A stretch of 21,584 nt of DNA from a virus. Shown here one piece after another: positions 1-5,942 of the stretch (positions are counted from its first letter, which is position 1; every line of letters begins with the position of its first letter). The stretch covers positions 1 through 21,584 of the IMG/VR virus record IMGVR_UViG_3300010153_000144; one strand, 5' to 3'. The position numbers and the translations under genes are program-made. Below the pieces are notes generated by a model. That model had not been told where the DNA came from, searched no databases, and was given only the letters and a program-made list of their open reading frames with translations.

Positions 1-1
1 A

Positions 2-505
2 CCCGCAGACAACACGGACCTTACTAAGTGTCGTGGTCCTTTCTTCGTGGCAGACTTTGCTGGTGCATCTGGTGAGTACCTGCCTCTCGCACTTCCTATG
101 AAGACCGTTACTGGTGTTGACACCGACGCTGCGGCTCAAGTTGGCGACGCCGTGTACCTGAGCACTGGTGGTGACGTGACTCTTGGTGCTGTGCCTGCGG
201 CAACTGCTACTACTAACGATTTTAGCGCGAATGTTCGTGTTGGTCGGATCACAAAAAAGGACGCAACTTCCGGCGCCTACGTTCTTGAGCCTGGTGTGGC
301 CAACGGCGCTCCCATCGTGGGCAAGGTGACATGCAGTGGTACATCATCGTCAGTCACCGGTTTTACCTCCGAGCTTGATGGTGCTCCTGTCGTCGTGTCC
401 ATGGACGCAAACATCGCGACAACCGGCGCGGTCATTGCATCTGGTACACTGACGATTCACCATGCCTCGTCCACCGACGATGCCACATACGTCATCTTCG
501 CCTAA
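2..505 (+). CDS. Capsid decoration/head-fibre-like protein, 5' end missing
   Basis: The reading frame is open to the left edge of the window, so the GTG at 47 is probably internal and the true start lies upstream. At least 167 codons are present, ending in TAA at 503-505. The protein is rich in Gly, Ala, Val, Thr and Ser and poor in charge, as in beta-rich virion surface proteins. It holds a VGDAVYL segment followed by a VRVGRITKKD segment and a GAYVLEPGV segment; this 'quality of the parameter, then V-G-x-V' texture is what I associate with small head-decoration proteins (DUF2190-like) and head-fibre proteins. It resembles in style, but not in clear alignment, the protein at 9101-9607. It converges on the minus-strand head operon and shares a terminator with it. 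The function is inferred from texture only; a tail or fibre protein is possible. Confidence 0.6.
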   Translation, partial: PADNTDLTKCRGPFFVADFAGASGEYLPLALPMKTVTGVDTDAAAQVGDAVYLSTGGDVTLGAVPAATATTNDFSANVRVGRITKKDATSGAYVLEPGVANGAPIVGKVTCSGTSSSVTGFTSELDGAPVVVSMDANIATTGAVIASGTLTIHHASSTDDATYVIFA

Positions 506-520
506 ACAGCGTAGACAAAG

Positions 521-557
521 AAAAGCCCCCGATAGCTTAGGCCGTCGGGGGTTTTTT
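521..557. terminator. Bidirectional intrinsic terminator between convergent genes
   Basis: A perfect stem CCCCCGA (526-532) with TCGGGGG (545-551) is flanked by AAAAG on the left and six T on the right. On the plus strand it is a GC stem plus T-tract; on the minus strand the left A-tract becomes a short T-tract. It lies between a plus-strand stop (505) and a minus-strand stop (560), which is where a shared terminator is expected. Confidence 0.85.
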
Positions 558-559
558 AT

Positions 560-1519
560 TTAGCTACGAAGGATTAGTTCGTTCTCGACCATCGCAGTCT
601 TACGCAGGGCTTCCATCATCTCTTCGAACGAGCGTGGGTCTCCGCCTTCTGTACCTGAAGCTGTATCGGGTCCCATGTTCATGAGCTTAATACCTTCGGG
701 TACGGGCTCTGGTTCGGGTACGACTTCTGGTTCTGGGGTCGGTTCTGGTGCTGGTGGTGGGTAGAGCGCACGGGTCATCTTGACCGCGTCTTCTGGTGTG
801 AAGTTCGCTCGTGCAAGCTCGCAGAACTTATCAAAGGCATCATCGTTATCATAGATATCGGATGCTTCTGAGGTGAGCCATTTCTCGAGGGTGTCGACCT
901 GGTGCTCGGTTTGTGTCTCTTGGAACTTCTCGAGTTGTTGGTTTACCTCTTGGTACTGACGAAGAGCGTTGTCACGTTCTTTCGCGGCAGTCTCGAGTGC
1001 GGTTCCATGAGAGTTTTGAGCTTTCTCGTGTGCTTCTTCGGCTTCACGTCGGAGCGTCTGAAGTGCCGATCGGTGGGCAATCTTCAGTTCATCAATTTCT
1101 CTCTGCTTCGCGACCATAGGGTCGATATCGCCATGTAGCCAACGCTGTACCTTAACTTCCTGCTCCCGAACTTCTTTCATAAGCTCTTCGGCGCTACGTC
1201 TTTGCTTAGCGAGGTCTTGATACTTGTTCGTGTATCCGCGCTGCCAGTTCTGGTACTTACCTTCGATTCCGTCCAGCACGGCGCGCCGCATTCCTGGCTC
1301 GAGGTTTTGTACCCACTCAGCTTCGTGGAGGGCTTCCATCTCGCCGTTCCAGTCGAACACTGGTGGTACTTCTACTTCTTCTTCTACTTCAACGGGGGTC
1401 GCATCAGATGCTTCCATCGGTTCCGGAGTATCGGCAACGGCCTCGACGCTACTTTCTTGTGCTGCGTCTGTATCGGTCGCTACTGCCTCATCTACGGTTT
1501 CGTTATCTTCGTTAAGCAT
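560..1519 (-). CDS. Putative capsid scaffolding protein (coiled coil)
   Basis: This 319-aa protein is very acidic at the N-terminus (about residues 1-55, mostly Glu, Asp, Ala, Val and Thr). A short block around residues 57-95 follows (FDWNGEME and EWVQNLEPGMRRAVLDGIEG), then a long heptad-rich helix from about 90 to 215 containing many Glu, Gln, Lys and Arg. A Pro-Glu repeat spacer lies near 255-277, and a small helical tail follows. An acidic coiled-coil protein of about 300 aa in the same transcription unit as portal and terminase is the usual profile of a podovirus scaffold, which helps the major capsid protein form the procapsid and is then removed. GGGGGAA lies about 9 nt upstream of the ATG. 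It is the last gene of the leftward operon, ending next to the 521-557 hairpin. Unusually, the capsid gene it should serve is on the other strand. The role is inferred from composition and context; I see no protease motif. Confidence 0.65.
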   Translation of the reverse strand: MLNEDNETVDEAVATDTDAAQESSVEAVADTPEPMEASDATPVEVEEEVEVPPVFDWNGEMEALHEAEWVQNLEPGMRRAVLDGIEGKYQNWQRGYTNKYQDLAKQRRSAEELMKEVREQEVKVQRWLHGDIDPMVAKQREIDELKIAHRSALQTLRREAEEAHEKAQNSHGTALETAAKERDNALRQYQEVNQQLEKFQETQTEHQVDTLEKWLTSEASDIYDNDDAFDKFCELARANFTPEDAVKMTRALYPPPAPEPTPEPEVVPEPEPVPEGIKLMNMGPDTASGTEGGDPRSFEEMMEALRKTAMVENELILRS

Positions 1520-1523
1520 GAGT

Positions 1524-2024
1524 TTACATTCCCCCTTGTGGTGTCATTGCAGGCTCAGCGCCTGGCATCATTTCTGCTGGTTGCTCAGGCATTGCCTGTG
1601 CTTCTTCTGGTTGATCATCCTTGCCGCGAGCGGCAACCATCTCAAGCTGCATGAGGACTTCAAAGTCCTTTGCGATCATGTCGGCAAGCTCTTGTGGGCT
1701 CTTGCCCTGAGTCTTTGCAAGCTCCTGGGCCGCATCAAAAAGCATCTTAGCGCGGTCAGGCGTGATGCCGAGAGTTTCCTCGAGGGGCTTGAGGTCTTCT
1801 GCACCGCCCTCAGCCTTCATCTCGCCTTCGCCCTGGGGGGCTTCCTTGCCTTCCCGCTCAGCAATTTCTTTGTCTATATCTGCGATTAGCTCTGTCGCGT
1901 CCCGGATAGGGTCTTCGCCTTGGGCACTTTTTGTCGCCATCTCAGGTGATTGAGGGGCCCCTGCTTCTGCTCCGGGTTCTCCGGGGTTAGGAAGGCGCTC
2001 GCCAGTTTTCGGGTCGGTAGGCAT
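1524..2024 (-). CDS. Acidic Pro/Gly/Met-rich head-operon protein of unknown function
   Basis: This 166-aa protein has low-complexity ends: a Pro/Gly/Glu-rich N-terminus (MPTDPKTGERLPNPG) and a C-terminus rich in Pro, Met and Gly ending PQGGM. Between them are two helical stretches, about residues 42-60 and 88-130 (containing TPDRAKMLFDAAQELAK and MIAKDFEVLMQLEM). AGGAG lies 5 nt before the ATG, a strong ribosome site. Its stop falls 4 nt before the scaffold-candidate start, so the two are probably made together. An accessory scaffold or head-assembly chaperone would fit, but nothing in the sequence proves it, and I do not recognise a named family. Confidence 0.6.
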   Translation of the reverse strand: MPTDPKTGERLPNPGEPGAEAGAPQSPEMATKSAQGEDPIRDATELIADIDKEIAEREGKEAPQGEGEMKAEGGAEDLKPLEETLGITPDRAKMLFDAAQELAKTQGKSPQELADMIAKDFEVLMQLEMVAARGKDDQPEEAQAMPEQPAEMMPGAEPAMTPQGGM

Positions 2025-2064
2025 GAAGACTCCTGAAGTCTGGTGGTGTACCAGTGTGGTGTAA

Positions 2065-2322
2065 CTAATTTACTCGATTCGTGTCAGACATTTCAAGGTC
2101 TGGGTCGATTAGCTCAAATGTAGCGTGCTCTCCGATAGCCCGAACAAACTTATTCGGCAGCGTTCTACGCTCACCGGAGTTGCGGTCTTCGTAGACCAGG
2201 CCATCTCGCCGAAGGTCTTCTTTGACCTTTCTAAGAGATCGCTCGTTCATCGAGGCTTGCTTCTGCGCGTACTCGACAAGTTCGATGTCAGATAGCAAGT
2301 TTCTCTTTGTTGGGTCGGGCAT
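2065..2322 (-). CDS. Small charged protein, possibly winged-helix-like
   Basis: This 85-aa protein starts at an ATG that shares its A with the TAA of the upstream gene (TAATG junction), with AAGG 7 nt upstream, so translation is probably coupled. Two predicted helices (about residues 11-23, SDIELVEYAQKQ, and 26-41, NERSLRKVKEDLRRDG) are followed by a charged turn-strand segment (LVYEDRNSGERRTLP). This helix-helix-wing order resembles a minimal winged helix, though the resemblance is weak. The C-terminal third is acidic. No family recognised; a DNA-binding role is a guess from layout. Confidence 0.6.
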   Translation of the reverse strand: MPDPTKRNLLSDIELVEYAQKQASMNERSLRKVKEDLRRDGLVYEDRNSGERRTLPNKFVRAIGEHATFELIDPDLEMSDTNRVN

Positions 2323-2783
2323 TACTTCGCCTTTGCTGGTGCGGGTTGCTTTGGCTTTAGGGGAGTCCCTTCGGCCTTCATTGCTTTCTGGTACGTAGCT
2401 AGTTCCTTCAGCATCTGGTCATCGCATCCGCGTGCTTGTTTTCTTTTCCAGCTATTGTGCCTGATGGTCTCGACTCGGTTTGCCCTTTGAGCGTCGTTCT
2501 CTTCTTGGATGTTGACTCTCTTGCCGGGGAACCGCTTCTCAATAGTTGCGATACATCGATCGTAGTCTTCTTTAGTCTCGGCTTTACCGAGAACACCGAA
2601 GTCGACTGCGGCGAATGATCCTGGTCCTTGACCATGGATAGCGTAGCGTAGTCCCTTAAACGACATCTTCCGCTTGCTTCCGCACTCGGGGCAATTGTCT
2701 GGTCCATCGGCTCTACGGTAGATCGCCTCTTCTTCGAAGAAGTCGCAACCCGTACACTCTACGTTGTTCATTATTAGACTCAT
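2322..2783 (-). CDS. Zinc-ribbon-like small protein
   Basis: This 153-aa protein has four cysteines in two CxxC pairs near the N-terminus (C10/C13 and C31/C34, spaced by 17 residues), the layout of a structural zinc ribbon such as those in FmdB-like or rubredoxin-fold proteins. The middle contains a Gly/Phe-rich turn (YAIHGQGPGSF). After about residue 75 it is helical and charged, ending in a Lys/Pro/Ala tail (KPKQPAPAKAK). The ATG overlaps the upstream TGA (ATGA). A second in-frame ATG four codons later (MNNVEC) is an alternative start. It sits in the island of small genes between portal and scaffold. Zinc binding is inferred from the cysteine spacing; the biological role is unknown. Confidence 0.65.
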   Translation of the reverse strand: MSLIMNNVECTGCDFFEEEAIYRRADGPDNCPECGSKRKMSFKGLRYAIHGQGPGSFAAVDFGVLGKAETKEDYDRCIATIEKRFPGKRVNIQEENDAQRANRVETIRHNSWKRKQARGCDDQMLKELATYQKAMKAEGTPLKPKQPAPAKAK

Positions 2784-3037
2784 GCTGTACCTGATCTGTT
2801 TTTGCCTTTGTGGAGGCCGTGAGACGCAAACTGCTTACCTTGACTGGTTGCCTTGCGTTTAGCCTTGTTCGCTGCGGCCAACTTTTTCTTTCCGGATCGA
2901 GACTTCTTGAGGGCATCGATAGTTTTTTTCGGTGCGTATACTTCGCCGGTATCACTGCTCTTCTTACCTGAAGCGGTAGTCCACTTCTGCTTTGTCCATT
3001 GGTCTAGAGACTTTTGGGATTTAGCTTTATTTCCCAT
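2780..3037 (-). CDS. Small Lys-rich phage protein (QWTKQKWTTASGK type)
   Basis: This 85-aa protein is strongly basic, with Lys, Ser, Gly and Ala dominating. The N-terminal segment SLDQWTKQKWTTASGKKS and the later TIDALKK...RKATSQGKQF pattern match, from memory, a small family repeatedly seen in cyanophages and other aquatic viruses. The ATG overlaps the upstream TAA (TAATG) and the coding sequence before it supplies a GGTGGGGG ribosome-binding stretch. Its composition suggests nucleic-acid contact, but it could equally be an unstructured virion or assembly factor. No enzymatic motif is visible. Confidence 0.65.
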   Translation of the reverse strand: MGNKAKSQKSLDQWTKQKWTTASGKKSSDTGEVYAPKKTIDALKKSRSGKKKLAAANKAKRKATSQGKQFASHGLHKGKNRSGTA

Positions 3038-3219
3038 TACTTGTAGCCCCCACCGGCTGCCTTGTACTTCTTAGCCAGCATCTGAGCCTTGCGTGCCGAC
3101 CATTGTCCTGGCTTACCTCCCTTACCGCTGGCTTTAATTGCATTGAATAGGCGCTTGCGCTTCTCGGGCTGGGTGTAGTTACCTGCCTCATTGACTCGGC
3201 TTTTAGCTTTTTTAGCCAT
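3037..3219 (-). CDS. Small Lys-rich phage protein (NEAGNYTQPEKRKR / PGQWSARKAQ type)
   Basis: The gene encodes 60 aa when started at the ATG at 3219 (MAKKAKSRVNEAGNYT). A longer in-frame version beginning at 3330 would overlap the upstream gene by over 100 bp and adds residues unlike the rest, so I reject it. The chosen ATG overlaps the upstream stop by 8 nt and has CCGGAAC upstream. The protein is basic, with conserved-looking blocks NEAGNYTQPEKRKRLF, GKGGKPGQWSARKAQ and KYKAAGGGYK. I remember very similar short proteins in aquatic phages and giant viruses. Function unknown; DNA binding is plausible from charge alone. Confidence 0.75.
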   Translation of the reverse strand: MAKKAKSRVNEAGNYTQPEKRKRLFNAIKASGKGGKPGQWSARKAQMLAKKYKAAGGGYK

Positions 3220-3640
3220 CTTTAGTTCCGGCCCAGATAATGCAGACGCGTTGTGAGGCACACTTAAAGTCGAGTGCCGAGCAGTATCCAAGTTCTCCTG
3301 CATCCACAGCAGACTCGGGGTCACCCTCATCTCCGATACCGGTAGCGATACATTCTTGCATTTCTTCTGATGTATCGAAGAAGCTGCAGTTTCCGCATCG
3401 CATGGTCATTACGTTTTCGATCGTGTCGTTAAAGCGATCTGCGTAACGTTGCCAGAACTCTTGATTGCCGCCTTCAGCGTCCAGTCCTGGATTAGCTGGT
3501 CCATACTCTTTGGTATCCAGCGCGTTCTGGCGGTTCTCTAAGTTTATTTCTACGTCTTGTGTTGCCGTTGGGCATGACTCAGACTTCTCCGCGTCACGCT
3601 TCATAGCGCCCATCATGTCGTCGTATTCAGCCATTACCAT
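3212..3640 (-). CDS. Cysteine-rich protein, candidate iron-sulfur or zinc binder
   Basis: This 142-aa protein has an acidic N-terminal half with a block around residues 45-70 (EYGPANPG and FWQRYADRFN) and a Cys-rich C-terminal half: RCGNCSFFD (C82, C85), C97, GYCSALDFKC (C120, C127) and C133. The order CxxC, then one Cys, then a GYC motif resembles the four-cysteine layout of high-potential iron-sulfur proteins (CxxC...C...GWC), though the spacings (2, 11 and 22) differ from classical members. A zinc site is the alternative. I recall similar 'CGNC-FF' proteins in marine phages. Two starts are possible: ATG at 3640 or ATG at 3634. The second makes a TAATG junction like its neighbours and gives MAEYDD as N-terminus. 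The 3' end overlaps the next gene by 8 nt. Confidence 0.7.
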   Translation of the reverse strand: MVMAEYDDMMGAMKRDAEKSESCPTATQDVEINLENRQNALDTKEYGPANPGLDAEGGNQEFWQRYADRFNDTIENVMTMRCGNCSFFDTSEEMQECIATGIGDEGDPESAVDAGELGYCSALDFKCASQRVCIIWAGTKDG

Positions 3641-3942
3641 TTCGCCTTATCAGCCCAGTAGGCTGCGCTCATTTTACCCTTAGCAATGTTCTTCTGGTGA
3701 CGAGACTTGAAGCTCTTACGTTTCTTCTTCATCCGATCCGACTCACCTGACTTAGGCTTACCGGCGGTGCTCGCGCCCTGCTCCCCGAAGCGAATCAACT
3801 TTAACTGACTACCCTCTTGGGCCAATACGATGTGGCTTTTCTTTGGGTGGTCTGGTGTGCGCTTGGCTTTATTTACCCCGCTCAACCGATGCTTCTTTAG
3901 TATCGTAGCCTTTCTCAGCTTATCTCTTTTCGACAGTGCCAC
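3634..3942 (-). CDS. Small basic phage protein with C-terminal AYWADKAKW motif
   Basis: This 102-aa, strongly basic protein begins at a GTG with AGGAG 6 nt upstream, just after the portal stop. The C-terminal block (about residues 72-102: RMKKKRKSFKSRHQKNIAKG, then AAYWADKAKW) matches, from memory, a family common in T7-like cyanophages and other aquatic phages, where the SFKxRHxKNI...AYWAxKxKW pattern is very conserved. The function is not known to me. The conserved His and aromatic-rich end argue for a folded domain rather than a simple Lys-rich tail. It opens the six-gene island between portal and scaffold. Confidence 0.75.
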   Translation of the reverse strand: MALSKRDKLRKATILKKHRLSGVNKAKRTPDHPKKSHIVLAQEGSQLKLIRFGEQGASTAGKPKSGESDRMKKKRKSFKSRHQKNIAKGKMSAAYWADKAKW

Positions 3943-3951
3943 GGTAGACTC

Positions 3952-5736
3952 CTATGCCTCGCCACGTATGGGTGCGCCGCCCCCGCCTGGGAGGACGTCT
4001 TCAGTCGCGACCTCTCCTGAGGGTACGGGTGCTCCGAGTTCCTCGGCTAACGCGAGCGCATCTTCTGGTGGTAGTGTTTGCATTAGCTGCTGAACCTGTG
4101 CGGCTTGCTGTGCTTCCATCGCAGGTCTACCGGCGGCAGCACCGCCGAGCTTAGCGGTCTGCTCCGCCTGTATCATTGCTTGCTGTTGTGCTGCGGCCTG
4201 TTCTTGTGCGGCTATGATATCTTCTTCCGGAATCAAGATTCTGCTTGGGAGTCCCAGGTTAGTGAGAATCTCTTCCGTAAGCCTGCGTATGTTGACGTTT
4301 TCGTTCTGAGACAAGAAGGGCAACATCTGAATCAGGGTCTCGGCCATCATGCCTGGGTTACGTCTGATCGGGTTGTAGCTAACCATCTCGAAGTCGACCT
4401 CAACGTCGACCAGGTCCTTGTGACTAAGCTCAGCCCACTTGGTTGACCCGGACACACGGATGAGTCTGTTTGTCTTCATGTATTTCTTGCAGAGGTAGAA
4501 CACCTTGCGGGCTACGTCTTCGATGGCATCGTTTAGATGTCCCTCGCGAGTCGCCAGCCGTGTTCGAAGCTGAGCGTCAATAATAGCCATCTCAGTTGCT
4601 GTTCGGGCGCCTGCGACTTGGCCGCGAGCAGCTTCTGCCAGAGCAGAGATAAAGGCTGCGTCATCTTCTTGCCGCGCGATGAACTCCTTTACACCTGTGG
4701 GGCTATCAGGAATTGGCATCTCATAGAACAGAGTTGCCAGGCTACGAAGAGCTTCACTGTTAGACGGGTTGATTCCGACAAAAGAGCCTGCCGACGAGTC
4801 TACGGCTTTGTTCAAGTCTTCTTCAGTTACGCGACCGGAGTCATACATGACGCGGGGTATCTGAAGATACGTGATCTGCTTCATGTGTGTGAGCAGGTCA
4901 TTGATTGTTTCTTGCTGCTTTAGGACAAGCTGAACCTCGCTCAGACCCAGGCAGTCGATGCCTGACTGGTTGAGTGAGAACATGCTGTACGGGATGTAGT
5001 CGATCTTGTCTTCGAATACGACGGCATCAGCTTGCTTAATGTAGTGCTGCATTAGGCCGCGTTCGCGATCGTAGTACTCATAGATTGTTACCCATTGGAA
5101 GGCGTCGCGAACAGTGTCCGTGGTGCTCTTCTGGTTCTCGTCCATGAGCCACTTAGGGTACCGGTCAGGCGTTACTTCCTTGACGAGTTCCGCTTTATAC
5201 TGACCAGACTTAACACGGGCCTTGAACTCATCATATGAGATCACGGTAGCTTCGATCCAATATCGGATATCGTCTGCGTCACGCACAGTAAGGTCAAAGA
5301 AGATGCTGGATGGGTTGATTGCGCGGACAATTGGAATGTCCTTCTTCGCGTCCCATCCAGTCTTAAAGATTCCGCGCTTACACAAAACAGCGTCGATCAG
5401 TGTCGTAGCTGCTTTACGGCGAAACTTATTTGCATCGAAGACATACTCGACGAGCCCTGTGACGGACGGTGCCGCATCTTGAGATCGAGGAGTACGTGCG
5501 ATTGCGCCCACAGATGGGTTGGGTCCAAGCAAGGCACTGACGGCCGTATCGGCGATTGCGTAGATGATGTTCTTCGAGCACAGGTATGAGTGCGAACTCA
5601 TGCCGGAGATATCGGAATCACTGGAGGTAAAGAAGTTACCTCGGTAGAACCGACGTGCTTTATCGAAGTCTTTCTTCTCTGAACGCTTGTAATAGTTCAG
5701 ATGACGGTCGATCAGTTTTGACAGCTTGGACGGCAT
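3952..5736 (-). CDS. Portal protein (head-tail connector dodecamer)
   Basis: At 594 aa it is within the usual range for podovirus portals. The N-terminus is helical and charged (about residues 1-60). Typical portal landmarks follow: AINPSSIFFD (139-148) with a DIRYWIE segment after it, a long helix with LGLSEVQLVLKQQETINDLL (about 275-295), and the ARGQVAGARTATEMAIIDAQ region (about 370-390), which matches the 'SG-x-ATE' helix preceding the crown in many portals. A Gln/Ala-rich coiled segment lies near 515-560 and the C-terminus is Gly/Pro-rich. The portal forms the ring at the unique capsid vertex, docks the terminase for packaging and later holds the adaptor. It lies two genes after terminase in the operon. 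The C-terminal Gln-rich helix may form a barrel as in P22, which is inference. Confidence 0.93.
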   Translation of the reverse strand: MPSKLSKLIDRHLNYYKRSEKKDFDKARRFYRGNFFTSSDSDISGMSSHSYLCSKNIIYAIADTAVSALLGPNPSVGAIARTPRSQDAAPSVTGLVEYVFDANKFRRKAATTLIDAVLCKRGIFKTGWDAKKDIPIVRAINPSSIFFDLTVRDADDIRYWIEATVISYDEFKARVKSGQYKAELVKEVTPDRYPKWLMDENQKSTTDTVRDAFQWVTIYEYYDRERGLMQHYIKQADAVVFEDKIDYIPYSMFSLNQSGIDCLGLSEVQLVLKQQETINDLLTHMKQITYLQIPRVMYDSGRVTEEDLNKAVDSSAGSFVGINPSNSEALRSLATLFYEMPIPDSPTGVKEFIARQEDDAAFISALAEAARGQVAGARTATEMAIIDAQLRTRLATREGHLNDAIEDVARKVFYLCKKYMKTNRLIRVSGSTKWAELSHKDLVDVEVDFEMVSYNPIRRNPGMMAETLIQMLPFLSQNENVNIRRLTEEILTNLGLPSRILIPEEDIIAAQEQAAAQQQAMIQAEQTAKLGGAAAGRPAMEAQQAAQVQQLMQTLPPEDALALAEELGAPVPSGEVATEDVLPGGGGAPIRGEA

Positions 5737-5738
5737 AT

Positions 5739-5939
5739 CTATTTATCCTTCTTGCCCTGCATAATCTTGGCGAGTCTATCGGCCTTCTTATCCATCTCTT
5801 CTTTAGAGATCTCACCCTTTTTCTCGTCCAGTGCCTTCTTCTTCTCTTCGTCAGTCATGCTCTGGACGGCCGCCTTAGTTTCGTTGTCGCTGTTCTTTGC
5901 GGCTTTCGCCATCTCGGCTTTCTTCTTGCTGTAGTCCAT
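5739..5939 (-). CDS. 66-aa highly charged helical protein between terminase and portal
   Basis: Nearly half the residues are Lys, Glu or Asp, and the chain looks helical throughout (MDYSKKKAEMAKAAKN, TDEEKKKALDEKKGE, DKKADRLAKIMQGKK). No cysteines or hydrophobic core are evident. GGAAG, formed by the last codons of the terminase gene, lies 6 nt upstream of the ATG, so translation is probably coupled. The stop is 2 nt before the portal ATG. Position invites a role in packaging or portal assembly, but the sequence gives no motif for this. Confidence 0.65.
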   Translation of the reverse strand: MDYSKKKAEMAKAAKNSDNETKAAVQSMTDEEKKKALDEKKGEISKEEMDKKADRLAKIMQGKKDK

Positions 5940-5942
5940 TTT

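Noticed and set aside
706-775. Repetitive 'ggttctgg' tract as a DNA repeat element
   Set aside because: It is the coding sequence for the Pro-Glu spacer of the scaffold candidate and is explained by repeated codons.
1202-1889. Plus-strand open frames opposite the scaffold and acidic genes
   Set aside because: They are antisense to two genes with good ribosome sites and span their junction; the sequence is Cys/Leu/Ser-rich shadow.
3220-3330. Longer start for the 60-aa Lys-rich gene
   Set aside because: The extension overlaps the Cys-rich gene by more than 100 bp and its residues do not resemble the basic protein. The ATG at 3219 has a normal short overlap.
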